A stretch of DNA of 64,000 bases from Weissella confusa (GTDB taxonomy: Bacteria; Bacillota; Bacilli; Lactobacillales; Lactobacillaceae): contig JAAOED010000003.1 of NCBI GenBank assembly GCA_016466735.1, positions 1-64,000 of the forward strand, in the 5' to 3' direction. Both the position numbers and the translations under genes were made by a program. The notes beneath the pieces are model-generated. The model did no database searches. It saw only the letters and a program-made list of their open reading frames with translations, and had not been told where the DNA came from. Positions 55,732 to 63,921 of this stretch are shown in pieces (the stretch's first letter is position 1; each line of letters begins with the position of its first letter).

Positions 55732-56427
55732 CTATGCTCCTGTTGGTGCTGCAAGGAGCTTATAAACTACCTCGCTTGAATAATTACCGGCCAACTTTTT
55801 TACCTGACCCGGTACCGTTAACTTAACATCCGCCATTGACAAAGATGACGTCCCGTAACCATCCCCAGCCTTCGCACTGGCCAAACGGGCAAACTCACCA
55901 TTCAACGTAATTGCGCCCTTTGACGGCATTACTAAAGTCCCTTCAACCGCTGACTTCACAGATGTTGCCCCCACATGCAGCTTTGCGCCCTTCAACTCAG
56001 CACCCGATGTATGGGTGAACGGCTTCGCTTGGCGAATCTGCAATTCCCAGCCATCTAGTTTCTCGCGTTGATCAGTAACCTGCACGTGATTGGCAACTTC
56101 TTTACCAGCAAACAAATCGCGTTCGGCCAAATAAGTGCGATCCACCAAACTCACTTTCTGGGTCTTGAAACGCCAAGGTGACGCATAATCAATCGTCAGC
56201 GGCATCCCCGCCTTGCGCATATTTGCCGGTGCAGCCGGATCTTTGGTTGTCGCATCAGCTGGATTCACGCGATTGATTGCGATCGGCTCTTCAGCCCCAG
56301 CAAAACTAACCGTCGCCGGCACAGTTGCCGTTTGATCCTTTTCAGCCGAAAAGACCGATCCACCAGTCAGCATCGTGACCCCAACCGTCAGCACTGCCAA
56401 CGTTGCCCGGCACTTAAACATCATCAT
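55732..56427 (-). CDS. WxL domain surface protein
   Basis: WxL proteins attach non-covalently to peptidoglycan. The product (about 231 residues) has a signal peptide ending near GGSVFSAEK and a WxL domain over most of its length: the first motif is GWELQIRQAKPFT (Trp kept). The second, at the C-terminus, reads NYSSEVVYKLLAAPTGA, with Tyr where the second WxL Trp is expected. The N-terminal half has the PLTIDYASPWRFKTQKVSL pattern of the family. Start at 56427 (three consecutive ATGs) after AGATGGGGGAATGTTAC. Middle gene of the operon. Confidence 0.9.
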   Translation of the reverse strand: MMMFKCRATLAVLTVGVTMLTGGSVFSAEKDQTATVPATVSFAGAEEPIAINRVNPADATTKDPAAPANMRKAGMPLTIDYASPWRFKTQKVSLVDRTYLAERDLFAGKEVANHVQVTDQREKLDGWELQIRQAKPFTHTSGAELKGAKLHVGATSVKSAVEGTLVMPSKGAITLNGEFARLASAKAGDGYGTSSLSMADVKLTVPGQVKKLAGNYSSEVVYKLLAAPTGA

Positions 56428-56451
56428 GTAACATTCCCCCATCTTATATCT

Positions 56452-58002
56452 CTACGGTCCTGCGACCAATTTAATCTCAAGCTCGGCGTCATAGTCGCCG
56501 ATCGGTATCACATCGTGGTCACCGATTTGCATCTCAAAACGCGTTGCATGCGTCTGCCCCACATTGCCACTCAATATCTCTTGAAACGATTCCGTTATGA
56601 TTTGTTGATTCGCCATCAACTGCGGTGAAATGACTTGTCCGGTTAACCGATTTGTAAACGGTCGCGCCAGTCGAAGCTGCACCGCCAAGGATTTCAAAAT
56701 ACTCCCCTGTACTGTCAAAATGCCTGTGCCGGGCAGTGCTGCTGTTCGACTTGTCTGACCGTATGACTTTGACACACTACCAAACGAGACTGGTGTCATT
56801 GACATCGACATTGGTTCTTCAGCCGGTAATGGCCGCGCCTTTAGTTTGTTTAGACTGTCTACCCACGTCGAGACCGCATATGGTAGATCGCTAACGGTTT
56901 GGCCATTACCTCGTCCTTTCACACGCAATGATTGGATTGAAAATTCTGCTACGACCGAACTAGTCGTTGTACTGTGTGCGATAAGCTGTTGTAGTTCGAA
57001 TGTGCCGCGATTTCGTTGATACACAAGTCCCCTCTCCTGTGTATTAACGAAAGCCAATTCAGCTGGTGCGACGATTTTAAGCACCGTCGGCTGGCAAAAT
57101 TCAATTAAAGCGGTGGTGTTCGATCCTGTGACAGATAATCGTCCTGCCTTTTTTACCTGCAATCCGCCACCGCTCACACCGTTTTGATTTTTATAAACGA
57201 CGGCTTGTTGTTGCAACCCGGTCAATTGTAGTCGACCACCCGATTCAACCGTCACCATTGCAGCATCCGCGTGTTGCCAAAGTAAAGCTGGCTGGATACT
57301 CGCAATATCAACTTGTGCACCATCTTGAATAACGACTTGTTCAAAGCCCATGTCAATTGGACCGACAATTGGGCCATCGCTTTGCTGTAGAACAGATACA
57401 GAAACGTGCGCCCCCGAAGCTACACTTAACTGTCCCCCACTGTCTGTCGCAAAAACGTGACCGCCCGTTTGACCAAAGGCTTCGACAAATCCATCTGATG
57501 CAATTTGAATATTTGGTGCGGTAATCATGTCACCATGTGACCCGTGTAAGACAAATTGACCGTTGATAATGACCTCGTCAGCCACTACCATGCGACCCTG
57601 GTAACCAGGACTCATGGACACATTACTGTCAGGCAATGCCTGGACCCGCCGTGCGTTAATTAAAGGTATTTCATCGGCACCTGACAGCCACAGTTCCCCG
57701 GCTAACTTAATCTCTCCCAAACTCGTTAGGCTAACCGGCTGCTTGTTCTGTTCAGGCGCAAAAGCTAATTCATACCCATCGCCTATTAATGTGACATCCT
57801 GTGTCCGCGGTTCTAATCCCGTCGCAAGGTCGTCAACAATATCCGCTTCCAACCGGATTGTTTGATCCGGTTCATCCAAATGCCAAGCTTGCTCAAATTC
57901 GCGCATCGTTTCCACTTGATGCTCAGCAGCGTGCAAATCATGACTAAACCACATACTTATGACACCCAGCATAACGCCGAATATCAGTCTTCCAATTCTC
58001 AT
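56452..58002 (-). CDS. large secreted protein ending in a WxL-like domain without tryptophans
   Basis: The product (about 516 residues) has a signal peptide (RIGRLIFGVMLGVISMWF...HDLHAAE). A central region (about 60-370) has repeated short beta-strands (VVIQDGAQVDIAS, AMVTVESGGRLQLTG, GGGLQVKKAGRLSVTGSN) typical of a beta-helix or pectate-lyase-like adhesive fold. The C-terminal 150 residues align by eye with the neighbouring WxL domain: LAVQLRLARPFTNRLTGQVI corresponds to WELQIRQAKPFT, and YDAELEIKLVAGP to the final YTATLTWTLxxAP. Both tryptophans are replaced (V and I). Start at 58002 after GGGAGGAGTGAG. First gene of the WxL operon. Confidence 0.82.
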   Translation of the reverse strand: MRIGRLIFGVMLGVISMWFSHDLHAAEHQVETMREFEQAWHLDEPDQTIRLEADIVDDLATGLEPRTQDVTLIGDGYELAFAPEQNKQPVSLTSLGEIKLAGELWLSGADEIPLINARRVQALPDSNVSMSPGYQGRMVVADEVIINGQFVLHGSHGDMITAPNIQIASDGFVEAFGQTGGHVFATDSGGQLSVASGAHVSVSVLQQSDGPIVGPIDMGFEQVVIQDGAQVDIASIQPALLWQHADAAMVTVESGGRLQLTGLQQQAVVYKNQNGVSGGGLQVKKAGRLSVTGSNTTALIEFCQPTVLKIVAPAELAFVNTQERGLVYQRNRGTFELQQLIAHSTTTSSVVAEFSIQSLRVKGRGNGQTVSDLPYAVSTWVDSLNKLKARPLPAEEPMSMSMTPVSFGSVSKSYGQTSRTAALPGTGILTVQGSILKSLAVQLRLARPFTNRLTGQVISPQLMANQQIITESFQEILSGNVGQTHATRFEMQIGDHDVIPIGDYDAELEIKLVAGP

Positions 58003-58089
58003 CTCACTCCTCCCGTCCAACAAATAGGAATCGTTTACGGGCTTAACTTTATCGGATGACAACAAACTTCACCACGTCGTCTTTTTCTG

Positions 58090-58119
58090 TTTTTTTCAAA
58101 AAAATCTACTTTTTCTTTG
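58090..58119 (-). promoter_or_regulatory. A/T-rich motif upstream of the WxL operon
   Basis: TTTTTCAAAAAAATCTAC followed by TTTTTC (plus-strand reading) closely matches a motif upstream of the Mga-type regulator gene (59711-59740). It lies about 90 bp before the first WxL-operon ATG. It could be an operator for the Mga-type regulator; this is inference. Confidence 0.4.
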
Positions 58120-58137
58120 TAAGCCCCTATGAATACT

Positions 58138-58168
58138 AAAAAGGCCAGTGACATAATCACTGACCTTC
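58138..58168 (-). terminator. terminator of the Mga-type regulator gene
   Basis: GGTCAGTG / CACTGGCC with a 7-nt loop is followed by TTTTTAG on the minus strand. The stem begins within the last codons of the gene. Confidence 0.9.
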
Positions 58169-59644
58169 AAATCTATCTTTTGTGAGTAATACAGCTTGTT
58201 CGATAAATTGTGCAAACATGGTTTCATCAGGAAAGCGCGTCCAAATGAAGCCTGGTGTTACCCCGAATTGCGATATTTCAACATCTGATATGTAAAAATC
58301 GGCATCTGGACGAAACTCATGCGCTAAAATCACGTTAATCATTGGCGAACGCTTCAGTCGGTCTTCAATCAACTCCTCAAGGGCCGGCAAATTTGTCATA
58401 TCAATCACCACAACGATTGTCGGCAAGATTGAGTGTTTTGATAAATTGCGAATCATCGCATCTAAGTATTCTTCAAATAATGAATTAACCAAGACGACCT
58501 CGTCAAACCCCATTTTCTCAGCAAGACGGTGCAACACTTGCAACACAAAGGCCGTATGAATCGGAAAATCACGGCGTGCAACATCTAAATCAGGTGTTGG
58601 CCGGTACCCATACACACTAAAGTAAGCCGTGCGCATATTTGTCGCCGACAGTTGCGATGTCACGCGATTCAAAATACGTTCCGAAAGTTCCCGGTTAAAT
58701 AGCGCCTGGTATTCTGACTTCATAATCGTTTTAAATCGTGCTAACTTTTTCTGTGCCATTTCTGTCAATAACGACAGCGGTACACTCGTCGCAAACCCAG
58801 TTGAATATAAACTGGCGATTGCGAACTCAGCTTCACGTTCCAACACAACTTCTGGCAAAATGACAAATGAACGCATCAACTCAATCAAGCCCGCGCGCGT
58901 CGCTTGATGTTCATCGTCCCATTTTGCCGAATCTGTTAACAATGCTGGAATCTCTTCCGGTATCAGATGGTGATCATTAACTAAACGGTAATACCAGACC
59001 GTAAATTGCATTCGCATCGCCTGCTTCGTCGTTTCACGTAATGGGATATTAAACAAATTAGCAATCGCCAAGACTGATTGTTCCGTTCGCTCACGCATTT
59101 CAGGCGGGAACGGAATTTCATGATTACCGTAAGCTTGTCGCATCAGCCCAAAGAAAAAGATGCGGATTGTTATTTCATTACCAACTAACCCATTATGCAA
59201 CGTCAATCTGATATCTGCTTTCTTTAAGGCCGTCGCAATTTTACTTTTGGCAGCCCGCGCAACTGGCACACTCGTGTGATACGTTTCAGCAAACTGTTCA
59301 TAGGAATCAAACGTTCCCGTGAATATGACCCCCAACAATTGCCAAACCACTGATTTCTGCCGATAATCAAATGCCACCGTTTTGACATCCACCAACACCA
59401 TTCGATCAACGATAACTGCTTTTTGCTTGTCATCATACCGGTATGCCGTCGGTTCATTCGGAAAATAGGTCACTAAATCATCGAAGAGCATCGCAATCGT
59501 CGACAGCGTGCGATACCGCGACCACCCCAACGAAGTCATGATACGCTTAATTGGTAAAAAACTATCTGATCGCGTCGCCAAATAATTCAGTAATGTTAAT
59601 TTATCTTGTTCTTTCTTTTCTAACACCCACGATAATTCATCCAT
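58157..59644 (-). CDS. Mga/AtxA-type transcriptional regulator
   Basis: The product (about 495 residues) has an N-terminal helix-turn-helix pair (about residues 8-70: LTLLNYLATRSDSFLPIKRI, then LGWSRYRTLSTIAMLFDDL; and residues 95-160: YEQFAETYHTSVPVARAAKSK). A PRD-like helical region spans residues 170-380, and a C-terminal EIIB-like fold begins near EKMGFDEVVLVNSLFEEYL. Mga-type regulators commonly sit beside WxL loci and control surface adhesins; PRD-like domains allow PTS-linked control. I chose the ATG at 59644 (MDELSWVLE). It precedes the WxL operon in the same orientation. Confidence 0.85.
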   Translation of the reverse strand: MDELSWVLEKKEQDKLTLLNYLATRSDSFLPIKRIMTSLGWSRYRTLSTIAMLFDDLVTYFPNEPTAYRYDDKQKAVIVDRMVLVDVKTVAFDYRQKSVVWQLLGVIFTGTFDSYEQFAETYHTSVPVARAAKSKIATALKKADIRLTLHNGLVGNEITIRIFFFGLMRQAYGNHEIPFPPEMRERTEQSVLAIANLFNIPLRETTKQAMRMQFTVWYYRLVNDHHLIPEEIPALLTDSAKWDDEHQATRAGLIELMRSFVILPEVVLEREAEFAIASLYSTGFATSVPLSLLTEMAQKKLARFKTIMKSEYQALFNRELSERILNRVTSQLSATNMRTAYFSVYGYRPTPDLDVARRDFPIHTAFVLQVLHRLAEKMGFDEVVLVNSLFEEYLDAMIRNLSKHSILPTIVVVIDMTNLPALEELIEDRLKRSPMINVILAHEFRPDADFYISDVEISQFGVTPGFIWTRFPDETMFAQFIEQAVLLTKDRFEGQ

Positions 59645-59671
59645 CCCCACATGCCCCCAATCGTTGTTTTT

Positions 59672-59700
59672 AGTGTACGGAACACACGAATTTAGTGCAA
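59672..59700 (-). promoter_or_regulatory. promoter of the Mga-type regulator gene
   Basis: TTGCAC (59695-59700), a 17-bp spacer, and TACACT (59672-59677) on the minus strand. Confidence 0.75.
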
Positions 59701-59710
59701 GGGGAGACAC

Positions 59711-59740
59711 TTTTTGAAGAAAAGTCGACTTTTTTTAAAA
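59711..59740 (-). promoter_or_regulatory. A/T-rich motif next to the regulator promoter
   Basis: TTTTTGAAGAAAAGTCGACT followed by TTTTTT lies directly upstream of the -35. It matches the motif before the WxL operon over about 24 positions with one indel. The centre AAAAGTCGACTTTT is palindromic. Possible autoregulatory operator. Confidence 0.4.
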
Positions 59741-59747
59741 TTAGGTG

Positions 59748-59776
59748 TTGCATGATAAATATCCATCTGGTATATT
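59748..59776 (+). promoter_or_regulatory. promoter of the tRNA-Glu cluster
   Basis: TTGCAT (59748-59753), a 17-bp spacer, and TATATT (59771-59776) preceded by TGG (extended -10), about 44 bp before the first tRNA. Confidence 0.8.
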
Positions 59777-59819
59777 ATTATCTGTTGTTAAGAGCGGTAA
59801 GCAATTAACAAAGTTTCAT

Positions 59820-59891
59820 GGCCCATTGGTCAAGCGGTTAAGACTCCGGTTTTTCACACCGGCATCCAGGGTTCGACTCCCTGATGGGCTA
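59820..59891 (+). tRNA. tRNA-Glu (anticodon TTC), copy 1
   Basis: The cloverleaf has acceptor GGCCCAT/ATGGGCT, anticodon stem CCGGT/ACCGG with loop TTTTCAC (anticodon TTC) and T-arm CAGGGTTCGACTCCCTG. Discriminator A. CCA is not encoded. Confidence 0.95.
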
Positions 59892-59926
59892 TTACTTTTA
59901 ACGAAGTAATCATCAAACAATTTCAT

Positions 59927-59998
59927 GGCTCATTGGTCAAGCGGTTAAGACTCCGGTTTTTCACACCGGCATCCAGGGTTCGACTCCCTGATGAGCTA
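59927..59998 (+). tRNA. tRNA-Glu (anticodon TTC), copy 2
   Basis: Identical to copy 1 except for a compensated acceptor pair: GGCTCAT with ATGAGCT (C-G replaced by T-A). This shows selection on the stem after duplication. Confidence 0.95.
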
Positions 59999-60032
59999 TT
60001 GCCTTTGTCGATTAGGCATTCAACATTTTCAT

Positions 60033-60104
60033 GGCCCATTGGTCAAGCGGTTAAGACTCCGGTTTTTCACACCGGCATCCAGGGTTCGACTCCCTGATGG
60101 GCTA
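60033..60104 (+). tRNA. tRNA-Glu (anticodon TTC), copy 3
   Basis: Sequence identical to copy 1. It is followed by a terminator, so the three form one transcript. Confidence 0.95.
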
Positions 60105-60110
60105 TCTTGA

Positions 60111-60140
60111 AAGACATCCAGTTTACTGGGTGTCTTTTTT
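60111..60140 (+). terminator. tRNA-Glu cluster terminator
   Basis: AGACATCCAG / CTGGGTGTCT with a TTTA loop is followed by TTTTTTG. Confidence 0.92.
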
Positions 60141-60156
60141 GTTTCATTTATTCAAC

Positions 60157-60185
60157 TTGAAACAATCAAAAATCATGTTTATAAT
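60157..60185 (+). promoter_or_regulatory. promoter of tRNA-Ser
   Basis: TTGAAA (60157-60162), a 17-bp spacer, and TATAAT (60180-60185), 15 bp before the tRNA. Confidence 0.82.
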
Positions 60186-60200
60186 ATTAAATATTGTTAT

Positions 60201-60289
60201 GGAGCTATGGCAGAGTGGTAATGCAGCGGACTCGAAATCCGCCGAACCGGTGTTGAGCCGGCGCACGGGTTCAAATCCCGTTGGCTCCT
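60201..60289 (+). tRNA. tRNA-Ser (anticodon CGA)
   Basis: Class II tRNA with acceptor GGAGCTA/TGGCTCC, anticodon stem CGGA/TCCG with loop CTCGAAA (anticodon CGA), and a long variable arm (CCGG/CCGG). The T-arm is ACGGGTTCAAATCCCGT. The base after the acceptor stem is T, whereas serine tRNAs normally have G73. CCA is not encoded. Confidence 0.9.
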
Positions 60290-60290
60290 T

Positions 60291-60334
60291 CAAAAAAGCA
60301 CGCTTCGGAATTAATCCGAAACGTGCTTTTTGTT
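60291..60334. terminator. bidirectional terminator
   Basis: AAAAGCACGCTTCGG / CCGAAACGTGCTTTTTG with a short loop lies between tRNA-Ser (+) and the surface protein gene (-). Confidence 0.92.
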
Positions 60335-60353
60335 TTCTACAAGTTAGTTCATT

Positions 60354-61883
60354 TTACTTCTCTTCCGTGTCGTCGTTTACTTCGACAACCTGCGCTTGCT
60401 TAGCCCAACGCATACCAAGATAAACCAATCCGACAAATACCAATACTGCGACTGACCAAATAGCCACTACTGCTTGCGTACTCAAGCCCGCTGCCCGCTT
60501 TAGAAAGGCGTTTTCATGCTTAGCTTCCTTAGCTGGTGCCTTAGCTGTCGTCTTTGACTTCACTGGCATGTCCACTTCCAATGGCCCGTGTAGCGGATCG
60601 TTAACTGATCCGTGATGCAACGTTGCATTAGCAGCCGCCGGTACTTGCTTTGCTGGCGTTGCTGTTTGCGTAGCCGTTGTGGTTGCTGCCGGTGTTGATA
60701 CGAACACGACCGTCGGTACAACTGGCGTCACCGGCGTTGCAGTCGGTGCCACAACTGTTGGTGTCACCGGTGTACTTGGCGCAGGTGTTGGTGTTGGCGT
60801 AGTTCCGCCACCATTATTTGGTGCTGGTGTTGGCGCCGTTTGTACGACCAATTGGCCAGTCGCTTCACTACCAAACACACCCTTATCAACGTTTGCTGGT
60901 TGGCTAACCTTCACGTCATACTCACCCGCGGCCAATTGGCCACCGTTAAAGTTCGTATAATCTGTCCCGTTTTGGCTAAGTGATACTGTCACCGGTTGCC
61001 CATTACCTGCGGTGTACAAATCGGTTGGGTTAATCGTATCAGTTGCTAACTTAGTCGCATTCACCACAGCCAAATTGTTTGCCTTAAATGACAATGGCAG
61101 ACTTGAAACTTCAATTCGGGTTGCCGTTTCACCATTTGGCCCCTTCAAAGACAATGGGCGGGTGCTGTAATTTGCTGCATCGCTCCAGTCTGTATCGTTT
61201 TGATCGTAGTCGACACGCCATGATGTTCCCCCAACAATTTTATCCAAATTGCCTGACAAAACGCGTTCAGGATTATAAATGATGGCATCTCCACCAATAG
61301 CGCTATCAGTCGCCTTGCCCGCCAAAATCAATTGATTCAAACGGGTGCCATCGTCTTTTCCAAGCGTGATAGTTGGTACAGTCTTGCTACCCTCCTTGTG
61401 TGTCAAGGTCACTGGCTTAGCAAAATTACCTTCAAGTTGCATCACACTAGACATGCCCGGCATGTCTTCTGCGTAGACAGCCAATGCATCACGAGAACCA
61501 CCTAACAAGCTGGCCGTTCCAGTTACTGCGGTGATCCCTTGCAACGCTCCTTCTACAACTGAAGGTTTATCACCTTGGAAGTAAAGGTGTGTTTGTTGAT
61601 TGCCAGTTGAAGCAATCGACGTTCCATCGCCATTTTGATTCAAGGTCACGCCATTCAAATAGAGATTGACTTGGCCATCTGCTGTTTTGGTTTGTTTTAC
61701 AGTCCCACCTGCAAACGTTACTGTGCCGTCAATGTTTGATAGTACTTGCGCCCCATTTGAGATTTTTACCCCATAATCTGCAGCTGAAACGCTTTGTGTT
61801 GTTGGTAATGTAAGTAGACCGGCAAAGGGTACGATCACAGTCGCTAACATTGCCCCTCTAAATAACCTAGTCACTTTTTCCAT
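60354..61883 (-). CDS. membrane-anchored surface protein with P/T-rich stalk
   Basis: The product (about 509 residues) has a signal peptide (LFRGAMLATVIVPFAGLLTL...SVSAAD). A beta-rich ectodomain (about residues 40-240) has repeated motifs such as GTVTFAGGTVKQTKT, NLYLNGVTLNQNG and HLYFQGDKPSVVEG, resembling carbohydrate-binding/DUF4353-like modules. A second small domain follows (about 290-350), then a P/T/V-rich linker (about 350-430) and one C-terminal helix (VVAIWSVAVLVFVGLVYLGM) with a charged tail. There is no LPXTG, so membrane anchoring is likely. Function unknown. The ATG at 61883 follows GAGGTGGGGACA. Confidence 0.82.
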   Translation of the reverse strand: MEKVTRLFRGAMLATVIVPFAGLLTLPTTQSVSAADYGVKISNGAQVLSNIDGTVTFAGGTVKQTKTADGQVNLYLNGVTLNQNGDGTSIASTGNQQTHLYFQGDKPSVVEGALQGITAVTGTASLLGGSRDALAVYAEDMPGMSSVMQLEGNFAKPVTLTHKEGSKTVPTITLGKDDGTRLNQLILAGKATDSAIGGDAIIYNPERVLSGNLDKIVGGTSWRVDYDQNDTDWSDAANYSTRPLSLKGPNGETATRIEVSSLPLSFKANNLAVVNATKLATDTINPTDLYTAGNGQPVTVSLSQNGTDYTNFNGGQLAAGEYDVKVSQPANVDKGVFGSEATGQLVVQTAPTPAPNNGGGTTPTPTPAPSTPVTPTVVAPTATPVTPVVPTVVFVSTPAATTTATQTATPAKQVPAAANATLHHGSVNDPLHGPLEVDMPVKSKTTAKAPAKEAKHENAFLKRAAGLSTQAVVAIWSVAVLVFVGLVYLGMRWAKQAQVVEVNDDTEEK

Positions 61884-61929
61884 TGTCCCCACCTCTTCTA
61901 AAAATTGCTCCGTAACTAATTTGTAACAA

Positions 61930-62000
61930 TAGAATACGGCGATTAGTTCCTTAATTCACGTGACAGCCCTTAAATTCACAAAACGTTCACTTAATTCACA
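61930..62000 (-). promoter_or_regulatory. phased direct repeats and -10 upstream of surface protein gene
   Basis: Three copies of GTGAATTAAG (minus strand; one with an extra T) start at 20-bp intervals (61950-61959, 61969-61979, 61990-61999). The one nearest the gene overlaps the expected -35 of a TATTCT -10 (61931-61936). Two-turn phasing suggests an activator, such as a response regulator, binding one DNA face. Confidence 0.5.
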
Positions 62001-62016
62001 AAAACGTCAAAACCAT

Positions 62017-62069
62017 ACAAAAAGACGCACCACACAGACCGGAAGTGATCTGCGTGGTGCGTCTTTTTT
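62017..62069. terminator. strong bidirectional terminator
   Basis: AAAAAGACGCACCAC / GTGGTGCGTCTTTTTT with an inner CAGA/TCTG pair. It ends the MFS gene (-). Confidence 0.93.
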
Positions 62070-62144
62070 GTCGTTATAAACTCGAATCTTATCTCTATCT
62101 AATGTAGCAGATTTTTCAAGTTTTCGCTAATGTTTTAATAGTGA

Positions 62145-63332
62145 TTACTGCTTAACGTGGCGCCCGTGCACCAAGAAGTACCAAACCAAGGCGATAATCG
62201 CAAAGGCAATCATCAACTCATACAAGCCGACAAAGCCAATGCTGGGTTCAATCAAACCAAGCAAGTAGGGTCCAACACCAAAAGCCAAATCAAAGAAAAT
62301 AAAGTAGGTCGACGTTGCATATGACATACGCTCAGGTGGCACAATCTTCGCAATTGTTGCTTGAGCGGCTGATTGGAAGTTTCCAAAACCAACCCCGATG
62401 AAAATCGCAGCCAATACGAATACCCAAACATTTGTGACATGACTCAATAGTACAAAACCGATTGCTAGCAAAATCAAGCCTGGGTAGATGATGTAGTTTT
62501 CGTTCTTCTCATCAGCCAAACGGCCCGTAAATGGTCGGCTAATGAAAATCACCGCCGCGTAAATCAAGAAGAAGTACTCAGTCACGGAAGACATATGTTG
62601 CGCCTTCATAAAGAAACTCAAGTAACTTTGAATGGCTGAATACGTCAACGTGGCAATGAATAGCGCGATTGCCAATGGCACTGCCTTAGGCTCTAAAAAC
62701 TTCTTAAGGCCAGTTGGCTTATCAGCCGTTTCAACCTTTTTAACCGTGTGAGCCTTAATATCAACGGCTTCTTTGTGAATCAAAATCGTTGCCAAAAAAG
62801 CTAACACAGCAATTACAGTTTCAATGTTAAACAAGAAGCCATAACCGATATTGCTTAAGGCCAATCCCAAGAATGGGCCCATTGCCGTGGCAATAACTGT
62901 GCTCAATGAGAAATATGAAATCCCTTCACTGCGACGCTCTTCCGGTACAACAAACACAACTGCTGTATTCGTAACCGTCCCAATGAGTCCAATCATCATT
63001 CCTTGAACAAAACGTAGTACCAACAATGAAATCATTGACGTTGCGACATGATAAGCCAGCATACTAGGAATCAGCACAAACGCGCCGACCATCATCATCG
63101 TCTTGGTTGAAAAGCGTGCGAGCACCGCACCAGACATCATACGCATGACGAGTGAGCCAATAACCACGATACCGACTAGCAAACCACTACTTGCTGTTGA
63201 TAGATGGAGCACATCGACTGCATATGGCCCAACGGCAACAATCAAACTGTAAAACGTCATCAAAACTAGGAAGTTAATCAGCGCAATTTCAAGAAATGAC
63301 TGGTTAAAGATCTTGGTTTTTCCGGAATTCAT
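62145..63332 (-). CDS. MFS transporter
   Basis: The protein of about 395 residues has twelve predicted helices. Motif A-like loops are GAVLARFSTKTMMMVGAF and SRPFTGRLADEKNEN, with the RFVQGMMIGLIG helix 4 and SLSTVIATAMGPFLGLAL helix 5 typical of DHA1-type/YfcJ-YhhS-like carriers. The substrate is unknown. Start at 63332 (MNSGKTKIF) after GTAGAGGTTTTT; the longer in-frame extension is hydrophilic and lies in the promoter region. The 193 bp upstream contain no other gene. Confidence 0.9.
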   Translation of the reverse strand: MNSGKTKIFNQSFLEIALINFLVLMTFYSLIVAVGPYAVDVLHLSTASSGLLVGIVVIGSLVMRMMSGAVLARFSTKTMMMVGAFVLIPSMLAYHVATSMISLLVLRFVQGMMIGLIGTVTNTAVVFVVPEERRSEGISYFSLSTVIATAMGPFLGLALSNIGYGFLFNIETVIAVLAFLATILIHKEAVDIKAHTVKKVETADKPTGLKKFLEPKAVPLAIALFIATLTYSAIQSYLSFFMKAQHMSSVTEYFFLIYAAVIFISRPFTGRLADEKNENYIIYPGLILLAIGFVLLSHVTNVWVFVLAAIFIGVGFGNFQSAAQATIAKIVPPERMSYATSTYFIFFDLAFGVGPYLLGLIEPSIGFVGLYELMIAFAIIALVWYFLVHGRHVKQ

Positions 63333-63526
63333 AAAAACCTCTACTTTCAAAATTAAACAAATAAGTGCCCTTTTGTTGTCATTAACAAAAGTGTCGCCTA
63401 AGAAAGACGACTTATCCACTTTACGCTTATTTTTTGGAAGTAGCAAATTTTAGTGGTCATTCCGTTTGACGCCCACATTTTATAAGCAGATAATGAGTTA
63501 TAGTCTAATTAGAAAGAAGCACCTTC

Positions 63527-63877
63527 ATGTCAGCATCTACACCTATGTACCAAGTCATCAGTTATCTGAATGATTTGGACGGGAGCTATGTCTCCCTATT
63601 TGCGCCAGACGCCATTGTCTCTGATGTTGCTTCAAAGCAAATCAGTGTCGGGTTGCCTGACATTCAAAGCTATTTTAAGCAATACTTCTTTGCACATAAC
63701 GTCCAAACAAGTATTCACTCCGTCGAACCTTTAAACGATGAAGTCCTAGCACATGTCACCTTCCATGGTGATTTTTCCGACAGTTTTGCACCTGACGGAG
63801 ATGTCGATGCAACAATTGAATTAGCCACTACTGGTCACAAAATTCATAAGATGATTATCAAACTAGACGCTGCCTAA
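63527..63877 (+). CDS. NTF2/SnoaL-like protein
   Basis: The 116-residue protein has the cone-like NTF2/SnoaL pattern: an N-terminal helix pair (YQVISYLNDLDGSYVSLFA), PDAIVSDVASKQISVGLPDI, the helix IQSYFKQYFFAHN, then antiparallel strands (VLAHVTFHGDF; ATIELATTGHKIHKMIIKL). Such proteins may be enzymes or ligand-binding proteins; no function can be assigned. Plus strand, divergent from the MFS gene; the start is preceded by AGAAAGAAGCACCTTC. Confidence 0.75.
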   Translation: MSASTPMYQVISYLNDLDGSYVSLFAPDAIVSDVASKQISVGLPDIQSYFKQYFFAHNVQTSIHSVEPLNDEVLAHVTFHGDFSDSFAPDGDVDATIELATTGHKIHKMIIKLDAA

Positions 63878-63921
63878 TGTGGTATGCTTAGTTTACTAAT
63901 TAATAGAGAGTGAGCAAATAC

